From Chloroflexota bacterium (GTDB lineage Bacteria > Chloroflexota > Anaerolineae > Anaerolineales > Villigracilaceae), in contig JAJYOH010000456.1 of the NCBI GenBank assembly GCA_021796315.1, positions 1-5,154 on the forward strand: DNA of 5,154 bases, read 5' to 3'. Positions within the stretch are counted from its first letter, which is position 1. The number at the start of each line of letters is the position of its first letter. The position numbers and the translations under genes are program-made. Positions 1-5,148 of the stretch are shown piece by piece. The notes beneath the pieces were generated by a model. That model had not been told where the DNA came from and searched no databases. It saw only the letters and a list, made by a program, of their open reading frames with translations.

Positions 1-285
1 GGTTATGAACCCATCCTACCGCTTGCGGTTCCAGACTTGAATGAAGTCCGTTCTTTTGCGAATCATCTTCATTCGCTTGGTAAACATTGGCAGGGAGAGA
101 TTTTCGGCTGGCAGGCGGAATACACTCCCGAAAGCGGCCAAAAGCCTATAGACTCAAACATGACCTTCACCCCCGCAGACTTTTGGATCGGCGAAAGCGG
201 CATCTGGTTTTTCTCGTTGATGTGGGAGCATGGCAAGGACAAAGAACCTGTCGAGTTCTTGGATGATCGCGGTGTAGTGAAATAA
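1..285 (+). CDS. C-terminal part of an unrecognised protein (partial, 5' end outside the window)
   Basis: The frame is open from the first base and ends at a TAA at 283-285, giving 94 residues. A TTG at 37 could be read as a start, but the frame continues upstream of it (G-Y-E-P-I-L-P-L-A-V-P-D) and no ribosome binding site precedes it. This is therefore taken as the tail of a longer gene. The fragment is soluble-looking and rich in aromatic residues (motifs such as ADFWIGESGIWFF and SLMWEHGKDKEP), with no evident membrane segment. It ends in an acidic stretch, EFLDDRGVVK. I do not recognise the family and assign no function. It is followed directly by an intergenic repeat. Its GC content resembles the toxin-antitoxin-like genes downstream. 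Confidence 0.7.
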   Translation, partial: GYEPILPLAVPDLNEVRSFANHLHSLGKHWQGEIFGWQAEYTPESGQKPIDSNMTFTPADFWIGESGIWFFSLMWEHGKDKEPVEFLDDRGVVK

Positions 286-296
286 CCCGCGCTTCC

Positions 297-359
297 CCCT
301 CTCCCTCGGTGGTCGAGTGGCGAAGCGTATCGAGACCTGGGAGAGGGTTAGGGTGAGGG
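297..359. repeat. Interspersed inverted repeat (CCCTCTCCC / GGGAGAGGG) with an inner palindrome-like repeat
   Basis: A perfect 9-bp inverted repeat pairs CCCTCTCCC (297-305) with GGGAGAGGG (339-347). The right arm continues as GGTTAGGGTGAGGG (346-359). The 33-base interior holds a second imperfect dyad at 308-337, with GGTC (311-314) against GACC (334-337) and TCGA at 313-316 and 330-333. Both parts resemble short palindromic elements scattered between genes in many bacterial genomes (REP or MITE-like). That resemblance is from memory, not from a search. It sits 11 bases after the stop of the upstream gene, so its RNA hairpin could protect or end that transcript, but no T-tract follows it. 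Confidence 0.6.
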
Positions 360-375
360 CGCATTCGCCGCACAA

Positions 376-456
376 ATGGCGGCGGAGAAGGTTGTGAGGA
401 TTGACCACGCGGAAGAGTTGGTCAAAGAGTACACAAGTAAACAAGGAAACAGGTAG
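376..456 (+). other. Possible 26-codon ORF or gene remnant (doubtful)
   Basis: An ATG at 376 opens a 26-residue frame ending at TAG 454-456. The translation has a helical, charged character (AEKVVRIDHAEELVKEY). The frame runs back to a stop at 349-351 inside the interspersed repeat, and its last codons are made from the 8-bp array. No Shine-Dalgarno sequence precedes the ATG. It contains an inverted repeat, TTGACCA (401-407) and TGGTCAA (419-425). It could be the tail of a gene broken when the repeat arrived, a leader peptide, or chance; I favour remnant or chance. Confidence 0.15.
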
Positions 457-497
457 ACAAGTTTCTGTGTACATGTATACTTGTCTATATTCACAAG
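430..497. repeat. Degenerate 8-bp array TANACAAG, forward then inverted
   Basis: Four head-to-tail octamers run forward at 430-437 (TACACAAG), 438-445 (TAAACAAG), 446-453 (GAAACAGG) and 454-461 (TAGACAAG). After two bases (TT, 462-463) three octamers follow on the opposite strand: 464-471 (read TACACAGA), 472-479 (TATACATG) and 480-487 (TAGACAAG). A further forward-like unit, TTCACAAG, lies at 490-497. The central units form a dyad with perfect 9-bp arms, TAGACAAGT (454-462) and ACTTGTCTA (479-487). It is concentric with a TGTACA palindrome (468-473), so the symmetric element is 34 bp long. The array ends 9 bases before the DUF433 start codon. A multi-site operator for the DUF433 protein is the most natural reading, but this is inference. 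Confidence 0.6.
454..481 (+). promoter_or_regulatory. Candidate sigma-70 promoter of the DUF433-DUF5615-DUF2283 operon, inside the dyad
   Basis: TAGACA (454-459) matches the -35 consensus TTGACA at five of six bases. TATACT (476-481) matches TATAAT at five of six, with a 16-base spacer. Transcription would begin near 488, giving a leader of about 20 bases that contains the AGAGGTG ribosome binding site (496-502 region) ahead of the ATG at 507. Both hexamers lie within or across the 454-487 dyad, so a protein bound there would block RNA polymerase. This is the usual arrangement for autorepressed toxin-antitoxin operons. Confidence 0.4.
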
Positions 498-506
498 AGG
501 TGAGTC

Positions 507-836
507 ATGCAACATACACGAATCCTTGAAAAGATATATAAAGGCCTTTCTCGTTCTGATAAAGCCCAGTTACTCCAATGGGCCGCGCGCGACTTGGGAG
601 ATTCCTTCCCAGGCATAGAAAGCAACCCGCAAGTATGCGGCGGGGAACCGTGCATTGTCCGCACACGCATTCCTGTTTGGTTGTTGGTACAAGCGCGGCG
701 ATTGGGAACAAGCGAAGCAGATCTACTCCGCTCCCATCCAACTTTACGTGCGGAAGACCTCGCGAACGCGTGGGCATATGAACGCAGTCATCGCAAGGAA
801 ATGGACGCGCAGATCAAAGCCAACGAGGAAGCCTGA
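507..836 (+). CDS. DUF433 domain protein, likely antitoxin / DNA-binding regulator
   Basis: A 109-residue protein. Residues 35-91 carry the DUF433 signature: PGIESNPQVCGGEPCIVRTRIPV at about 35-57 (the G-G-x-P-x-I-x-x-T-R-I-P core is intact at 45-56), then LGTSEADLL at 66-74, HPTL at 77-80 and AEDLANAWAY at 82-91. Residues 1-34 form an N-terminal helical extension (SDKAQLLQWAARDLGD). The C-terminus is charged. DUF433 proteins carry a winged or helix-turn-helix-like fold and are usually encoded just before a PIN-like DUF5615 gene, where they are regarded as the antitoxin. The ATG at 507 is set by a good Shine-Dalgarno sequence, AAGAGGTG, 4-5 bases upstream. The stop (TGA 834-836) overlaps the next ATG by one base, implying translational coupling. 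Binding to the upstream octamer dyad is plausible but inferred. Confidence 0.9.
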   Translation: MQHTRILEKIYKGLSRSDKAQLLQWAARDLGDSFPGIESNPQVCGGEPCIVRTRIPVWLLVQARRLGTSEADLLRSHPTLRAEDLANAWAYERSHRKEMDAQIKANEEA

Positions 837-1177
837 TGGCGCAGCTCTATTCCAATGAAAATTTCCCTCTGCCAGCGGTGGAAGAGCTCCGCAAACGCGG
901 GCATGACGTGCTGACCGTTCAAGAAACTGGCAAAGCGGGTCAAGCCATGACGGATGAAGAAGTGCTGGCTTTTGCCAATAAAGAAAAACGGATTTTGCTT
1001 ACACTGAATCGCCGCCACTTTATTCGATTGCATCAGCAAAAGAAACCTCACGCGGGGATTTTCGCTTGTACTTTTGATCCTGATTTCTCCGCACTCGCGG
1101 CGCGCATTGATAAAGCACTCCAAGACGAAAAGGACTTCACCAAGAAAGTTGTTCGAATCAATCGGCCAAAAAGTTAA
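836..1177 (+). CDS. DUF5615 PIN-like protein, likely toxin partner of the DUF433 protein
   Basis: A 113-residue protein with the DUF5615 (PIN-like, Mut7-C-related) pattern. It has an N-terminal strand with LYSNENFP (4-11), then VEELRKRGHDVLTV (15-28), the TDEEVLAFA helix (39-47), KRILLTLNRRHF (51-62) and a C-terminal HAGIFACTFDPDF (72-84) ending in VVRINRP. Family members are believed to act as RNases, with acidic residues in D-E-N and T-x-D-x-D-F motifs. Here those positions read N7-E8-N9 and T56-L57-N58-R59-R60-H61-F62, so Asn and His stand where Asp is canonical. This may be a recognised subfamily or a protein with altered activity. The start overlaps the DUF433 stop (TGATG) and has a Shine-Dalgarno sequence, GAGGAA, at 825-830, five bases upstream. 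The DUF433-DUF5615 order and coupling support a toxin-antitoxin-like pair. Confidence 0.88.
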   Translation: MAQLYSNENFPLPAVEELRKRGHDVLTVQETGKAGQAMTDEEVLAFANKEKRILLTLNRRHFIRLHQQKKPHAGIFACTFDPDFSALAARIDKALQDEKDFTKKVVRINRPKS

Positions 1178-1179
1178 CC

Positions 1180-1410
1180 ATGGTAAATATTGATAACGTA
1201 ATGGCTTTTGTTCCGCAGGCATTACAACTACACCAGAAAAACATCTGGCTTTCTGATGACGAAGAGGCTGATGTGCTTTATTTGAATTTTAAGAAGCCCA
1301 GTCGCGCAGACGACTCTGAATTGCTGGATAGCGATGTGATCGTTCGCTATGAAGGCGAGGAAGTCGTCGGCATGACGATTATGAATGCCGGCAAGAAAGC
1401 CAAGAAATAG
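1180..1410 (+). CDS. DUF2283 domain protein, third gene of the operon
   Basis: A 76-residue protein. Residues 26-70 match DUF2283: the DDEEADVLYLNF core (26-37), a variable acidic turn (ADDSELLDSD, 43-52), then VIVRYEGEEVVGMTIMNA (53-70). Residues 1-24 are a short N-terminal helix. DUF2283 proteins are small alpha/beta proteins of unproven function, often encoded beside toxin-antitoxin-type genes. The ATG lies only 2 bases after the DUF5615 stop, with no clear Shine-Dalgarno sequence, so translation probably depends on ribosomes finishing the upstream gene. A second in-frame ATG at 1201 is no better supported, and starting there would remove part of the N-terminal helix. It could be a third component, an accessory antitoxin or an unrelated passenger. 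The family call is firm; the role is unknown. Confidence 0.85.
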   Translation: MVNIDNVMAFVPQALQLHQKNIWLSDDEEADVLYLNFKKPSRADDSELLDSDVIVRYEGEEVVGMTIMNAGKKAKK

Positions 1411-1443
1411 ACTCGGCACGGGATAAATCCCTCCCTCAGTTCA

Positions 1444-1490
1444 TGGAAGTCAGCTAAGGCCGACTCACTCCTTAGCCCGAAGGGCTTCCA
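1444..1490. other. Cluster of nested and mutually exclusive hairpins after the operon
   Basis: An inner stem pairs GCTAAGG (1453-1459) with CCTTAGC (1470-1476). A second, tighter stem, AGCCC (1474-1478) with GGGCT (1482-1486), shares bases with it, so the two cannot form together. An outer stem pairs TGGAAG (1444-1449) with CTTCCA (1485-1490). No run of T follows, so this is not a textbook intrinsic terminator, though it could stabilise the 3' end of the operon mRNA. A separate short hairpin, GGGAT/ATCCC, lies at 1420-1431. Confidence 0.35.
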
Positions 1491-1566
1491 CGCATTGAGA
1501 CAGGATTTCAATCTGCCGTCGCAACCGAGCGAAACGAATTTTAAAATCCGTCAAAGGATAAATCAA
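1465..1566 (-). pseudogene. Small minus-strand coding-like frame, possible gene remnant
   Basis: Read on the minus strand, a 33-codon frame runs from a TTG at 1566 to a TGA at 1467-1465. Its product looks like a basic amphipathic helix: LTDFKIRFARLRRQ followed by IEILSQCVEALRAKE. It is too short for family assignment and has no convincing ribosome binding site; a stop lies just upstream in frame (1575-1573). The same reading, LMDFKISSAR, recurs on the minus strand at 2275-2303, where it is broken by a stop. This points to a decayed repeat carrying coding sequence, or a conserved palindromic element that happens to translate. It fills most of the intergenic space before the lipoprotein gene. 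Confidence 0.25.
1516..1554 (+). repeat. First copy of a 39-bp element upstream of the lipoprotein genes
   Basis: Aligned without gaps, this segment matches 2265-2303 at 28 of 39 positions by my count. The best shared blocks are CCGT, CGAGCG, AATTTT, AAATCC and TCAA. Its core is nearly self-complementary: CG-A-ATTTTAAAAT-C-CG at 1535-1550, with a perfect 10-bp palindrome at 1538-1547. It ends 20 bases before the ATG of the 231-aa lipoprotein. Confidence 0.4.
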
Positions 1567-1574
1567 ACTAGGTT

Positions 1575-2270
1575 ATGAACAAAAAATTCGTCATCTTCTC
1601 CTTCTCCATCTTTCTCCTTTTTGTTTTGGCGTGTAATGTCTTGGCTTCACCACCCACACCGACTGCGACCCCGATTCCACCATCGCAGACACCATTGATT
1701 CCAACAGCGATTCCTCCAACCGCGACGCTCGTGCCAACGCAACCAGCGCCATTAGGAACCATCGCGCTTGATTTCGTTGCGCTCTTATGTGATGCAAAAT
1801 GGATGAACGGTGCTCAACATCTTACAGCTTGTCCGGATGTCAACGCCGATCATTCAGGCGGCTATGCTCAGGTGATCGATCCTGCTTCCGAAGGCTTGCC
1901 CGCCAACACACCCGTTATATTGGCATACGCCGGTACGTATTCCGCCGCCCTCTTCCTGCGATACCCAACCTTCAAGGTACACGTGGGCGATCATTTCCGC
2001 GCTACGCTTCGCTGTTCAGGTCCGCTCAACCCAAATTGCGATGTGCAATTTGCCTTAGAATACTATGATGCGAAGGGAAAGTATCACAGCCCGTTCATGC
2101 AGTGGAATTACAATCCGAGCATGCCAGATATCCGAGTAGATGCCGACTTGAGTTCGCTCGCCAATCAAAGCGTGGACTTCGTGCTGGCTCTGCGACCAGA
2201 GAATGGTTCTTCGCCGCAAGACGATGGCGGTCTGTGGATTGCGCCGCACATTTACCGTCCGAATCCGTAA
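1575..2270 (+). CDS. Lipoprotein with Thr/Pro-rich linker and beta-rich C-terminal domain
   Basis: A 231-residue protein. Residues 1-20 are a lipoprotein signal: two lysines, a hydrophobic run of Phe, Ile and Leu, and a lipobox VLAC with Cys20 as the predicted lipidated residue. Residues 21-60 are a flexible Pro/Thr/Ala linker (PTPTATPIPP-type repeats). Residues 61-231 form a compact domain beginning TIALDFVALLCDAKW, with HFRATLRCSG in the middle and ending LWIAPHIYRPNP. Cys72/Cys86 and Cys146/Cys154 are spaced to form disulfides, fitting an extracytoplasmic location. The alternating hydrophobic pattern suggests a beta-sandwich. I recall similar domains repeated in large secreted Anaerolineae proteins, but cannot name the family. 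No catalytic motif is visible. The ATG is preceded only by a weak AGG two bases upstream; it is chosen because it gives a complete signal peptide. The next gene has the same N-terminal plan. Confidence 0.85.
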   Translation: MNKKFVIFSFSIFLLFVLACNVLASPPTPTATPIPPSQTPLIPTAIPPTATLVPTQPAPLGTIALDFVALLCDAKWMNGAQHLTACPDVNADHSGGYAQVIDPASEGLPANTPVILAYAGTYSAALFLRYPTFKVHVGDHFRATLRCSGPLNPNCDVQFALEYYDAKGKYHSPFMQWNYNPSMPDIRVDADLSSLANQSVDFVLALRPENGSSPQDDGGLWIAPHIYRPNP

Positions 2271-2303
2271 TCATCGAGCGGATGAAATTTTGAAATCCAT
2301 CAA
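2265..2303 (+). repeat. Second copy of the 39-bp element, overlapping the end of the 231-aa lipoprotein gene
   Basis: This is the counterpart of 1516-1554. It begins inside the last codons and stop of the upstream lipoprotein gene and ends 31 bases before the ATG of the WD40 lipoprotein. Its core, GATG-AAATTTTGAAAT-CCATC (2281-2301), is also an imperfect dyad. Confidence 0.35.
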
Positions 2304-2322
2304 CCCACAAGCATGCATCAAC

Positions 2323-2328
2323 AAAGAG
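2323..2328 (+). promoter_or_regulatory. Shine-Dalgarno sequence that fixes the start of the WD40 lipoprotein
   Basis: AAAGAG lies six bases before the ATG at 2335. The reading frame is open back to 2203, but only the ATG at 2335 has this site and places a lipoprotein signal peptide at the N-terminus. Confidence 0.6.
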
Positions 2329-2334
2329 TACCCA

Positions 2335-5148
2335 ATGAATAAGAAAATGTCACTCGTTATCTTTGCAATCGGCATAATCATTATGTCGTCTTGCGGTTCT
2401 CCCAACACAGCCAATCCTGCTGCAACAAATACACCAACTAAAATTTCGCCCACTGCAACAATCACGCCAACTTCTTCACCTACTCCAATCCCTCTTCCGC
2501 CTGTCATTTCGGCGTCGAACGTCATGAACCTCCAGGAAGATTTCCGCATAGGACAAGGAGCAGTATCAGACGCCGTTTGGTTGCCTGATGGGAATGTAGC
2601 TCTTGTATATTCAACGGGTGTTTCGATTTACAACCCCGACACTGGAGATTTAATTAAATCTGCAGAGCCAGAGAATAAAGCCATAGGTTTTTCTCTAATG
2701 AGTCCCGACGGAAAACACGTCGCCACCTTCATGTATAATGGCAAAAAAGTTCTAATTTGGGATTCAAATACAGGAAAAATCGAATATGAGTTGAAAACCA
2801 AATGTCAAGCGCAAATGCTGGTTAACAACCAAACTATAACATTTAATAGTGATGGATCACAACTGGCAATATGTGATGAAGAGGGCGTCTCGCTGTGGGA
2901 TTTATCAAATGGGGAAAAAATACGTACTCTCAAAATTGAGCGTAAAGATTATTTAGCAATAGCGTTTAATCCTAAAAATAATACATTAGCGACAAGCGGC
3001 ACCGCAAATGATTTTACGGATATCATAATTTGGGATTTAGCGTCGGGAGAAGTGATCGAAAAGTTACCACAAATGAACGCCAAGGCAGCACTAAACCTCA
3101 GGTTTAATCATCAAGGCAATATCCTCGCATGGAGAGGCTTACGTGGCTCGCCGGGCTCAGTAGCCCTTTATGATATTAATACCAATCAAAGGATTCTAAC
3201 AATTTCAAATTATACTGACGACTATGATGTCTTTGAATTTAGCCCGGATGATAAGACAATTACTATTGGCGGCGCTTATGGCTGGGGAACAAGATTACTG
3301 GATATTGCTACGGGCGAACTTATCACTGAACCAAATAACAATACTGCATATCTTATTAAATACAGTCCCGATGGCAGTCGTTTCGTTGCTGGCTGGCAAG
3401 ATTTTTCTGTATACAAGAACGCTGGCGGCGCTGAATTTAAACGGTTGGGAAGTTTTATGACCTATAGTCAAATCGCATTTGACTCAAAAGGAAAATATAT
3501 CGCGGCAGGCGGAAATTTTACGGCTTTGTGGGATTTGCAAACACATAAACAAGCATTTGAACATATTTTTGCTTATGGAGGGAATTTCCTATTCACCCCG
3601 AATGGCGATGGATTGATTACTAATGCCTGGAACAATGACAATTGGTTAGCAAGCATCCAGCAATGGGATCTTCGCACCGAAAATCAACAAAACTTTGAGG
3701 GTAGTACGGGCACATACTTGAATAGCATTCCGCTGTTTTCTCCCTCGGGTGATCTTCTTGCAATGGGGGAATTGGACGCTTATTTTAACGGCACTACATA
3801 TATCAGATTTTGGGATGCAAATTCGAAGAAGTTCCTGTTCGATATCGAACATTCCTCAAGTTTGACTGATTATAAATTCAGCCCTGACGGCAAAATATTT
3901 GCTTCAGCGGGAGGGAAAACCATCTATTTTTGGGACATCAACACTCAAAAAACTTTGAAGCGATTTGACTGTCCTACAAATATCTACGGTATTGCTTTCA
4001 GTCCGGATGGAACTTGGATTGCAGCGGCGGCAGATAATGGTGTTTACGTTTGGGATACAGACTCTGGTAATTTAATTAGCGAGTTTAAAGAAATAAATTG
4101 TACTATGCAAGTTGCTTTTAGCCCACAGGGAAACATTCTGGCTTCAACTGGCTATGACAAAGAACTTCATAAAGTCTTGTTTGTGTGGGATATATCCAAC
4201 AATAAGATCTTATACAAGATTACGGGCGATAAAGATAACAACGTCAATCATTGGAGGAAAGTTGCCGCTGACCATGCTGGATTGTTATTTAGCCCGGGCG
4301 GTTCGCTAATCGTCACTTCTGGACTGAAGCGTGAGGGTTTACCTGACAATCATCTCCTGTTCATTGGGGATCCTCTCGAACAATTAAGTGAATATATCCA
4401 GTTTTGGGATGCTTCGTCAGGACAATTGATAAAAACATTAGAATATACAGTTGGTCTTAATTTTTTCTCGCCTTACCGTACTAGGTTTGGTTTTAGTCCT
4501 GATGGCCGCTTATTCGCTATAGCGGATGGCACCGTGCATATTCTACATATCGCAGCTTCCAGCGATAACCAAAAAGAGGATGCCCTGCCCACCTCGATCC
4601 CGATCCCTACTTCTCCTCCAAGACTTACAAATACTCCTGCGCCTACCGCTTCAATCGAAAATACTTTTCCCAATCTGAGCGTGGTAAAAACAGACTCGTT
4701 TGATGACCCAAACGACCCCGAATGGTGGTTTGATGCCAGTGTAGCGGAAATTAAAAATGGGGTATTACAGATCGTTGGAAAAAATTGGCGTGGCGGAGAT
4801 TATGCTGAAGACCTAAACAAGGGATTCGGAATTATCGTAAATTTCAAATATACAAAGGACTCCAAATTTGAAATGTATTTTTACAATGGAGATTGGGACA
4901 CAGACTCTTATAAGCGGTTTGGTGTTCAGATAAGTAACAATGATGTTATGCAAAGTATCTGGCAGGGGAAAACTCAAACGCCACAGCAATCTATCGTGGG
5001 TAGCTTGAGCCTTAATCCAGGCACTTGGTATTCATTGCTGTTAATTATTAGAAAGAACAATGAGTTTTTTGCGCATATATGGAATCCTGAAAACCCCGCG
5101 CAAGCAATTGAATATAAGAATACCTTTACGGCAGATTGGCGGGTTTGA
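2335..5148 (+). CDS. Large WD40-repeat lipoprotein with C-terminal concanavalin-like domain
   Basis: A 937-residue protein. Residues 1-20 are a lipoprotein signal (MNKK, hydrophobic core, lipobox MSSC with Cys20). Residues 21-60 are a Thr/Pro linker. Residues about 61-742 hold roughly 15 WD40-type repeats. Each has an F-S-P-D-G-like turn and ends in a [WY]-D or related strand, at about residues 99, 142, 188, 233, 279, 322, 360, 399, 444, 493, 533, 573, 618, 691 and 736. This number suits two seven-bladed propellers, probably a protein-binding scaffold outside the cell membrane. Residues 750-775 are a second Pro/Thr linker. Residues 783-937 resemble LamG/DUF1080-type beta-sandwich domains (DSFDDPND, EWWFDAS, NKGFGIIVNF, NPGTWYSLLL). 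The domain ends abruptly at ADWRV, with a possible frameshift near 5139. No catalytic residues are recognisable. GC content is clearly lower in the propeller part than in neighbouring genes. It is likely co-transcribed with the lipoprotein gene 64 bases upstream. Confidence 0.9.
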   Translation: MNKKMSLVIFAIGIIIMSSCGSPNTANPAATNTPTKISPTATITPTSSPTPIPLPPVISASNVMNLQEDFRIGQGAVSDAVWLPDGNVALVYSTGVSIYNPDTGDLIKSAEPENKAIGFSLMSPDGKHVATFMYNGKKVLIWDSNTGKIEYELKTKCQAQMLVNNQTITFNSDGSQLAICDEEGVSLWDLSNGEKIRTLKIERKDYLAIAFNPKNNTLATSGTANDFTDIIIWDLASGEVIEKLPQMNAKAALNLRFNHQGNILAWRGLRGSPGSVALYDINTNQRILTISNYTDDYDVFEFSPDDKTITIGGAYGWGTRLLDIATGELITEPNNNTAYLIKYSPDGSRFVAGWQDFSVYKNAGGAEFKRLGSFMTYSQIAFDSKGKYIAAGGNFTALWDLQTHKQAFEHIFAYGGNFLFTPNGDGLITNAWNNDNWLASIQQWDLRTENQQNFEGSTGTYLNSIPLFSPSGDLLAMGELDAYFNGTTYIRFWDANSKKFLFDIEHSSSLTDYKFSPDGKIFASAGGKTIYFWDINTQKTLKRFDCPTNIYGIAFSPDGTWIAAAADNGVYVWDTDSGNLISEFKEINCTMQVAFSPQGNILASTGYDKELHKVLFVWDISNNKILYKITGDKDNNVNHWRKVAADHAGLLFSPGGSLIVTSGLKREGLPDNHLLFIGDPLEQLSEYIQFWDASSGQLIKTLEYTVGLNFFSPYRTRFGFSPDGRLFAIADGTVHILHIAASSDNQKEDALPTSIPIPTSPPRLTNTPAPTASIENTFPNLSVVKTDSFDDPNDPEWWFDASVAEIKNGVLQIVGKNWRGGDYAEDLNKGFGIIVNFKYTKDSKFEMYFYNGDWDTDSYKRFGVQISNNDVMQSIWQGKTQTPQQSIVGSLSLNPGTWYSLLLIIRKNNEFFAHIWNPENPAQAIEYKNTFTADWRV

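Noticed and set aside
37..285. TTG start giving an 82-residue complete gene
   Set aside because: The frame is open to the first base, no ribosome binding site precedes the TTG, and a partial gene is the simpler reading.
154..474. 106-residue minus-strand frame across the first gene end and the intergenic repeat
   Set aside because: It is antisense to the partial gene and its middle is translated repeat sequence (LTLTLSQVS). The composition is arginine/proline/cysteine-rich and not protein-like.
430..497. CRISPR array
   Set aside because: The repeats are 8 bp with no spacers and reverse orientation, which is not a CRISPR structure.
788..1222. 144-residue minus-strand frame opposite the DUF5615 gene
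   Set aside because: It lies antisense to a clearly recognisable family member that has good start signals. It is a shadow.
1420..1431. GGGAT/ATCCC hairpin as intrinsic terminator of the operon
   Set aside because: The stem is only 4-5 bp and no T-tract follows, so termination cannot be claimed.
1495..1547. Promoter for the 231-aa lipoprotein using TTGAGA (1495-1500) or TAAAAT (1542-1547)
   Set aside because: Neither hexamer has an acceptable partner at 16-18 bases, so no promoter is called.
2203..2334. 44-residue N-terminal extension of the WD40 lipoprotein
   Set aside because: It overlaps the upstream lipoprotein gene in another frame, would bury the signal peptide, and lacks the ribosome binding site seen before 2335.
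2271..2549. 92-residue minus-strand frame rich in Gly and Val
   Set aside because: Its Gly/Val runs are the antisense of the Thr/Pro linker. Only its last ten residues, overlapping the 39-bp element, are of interest.
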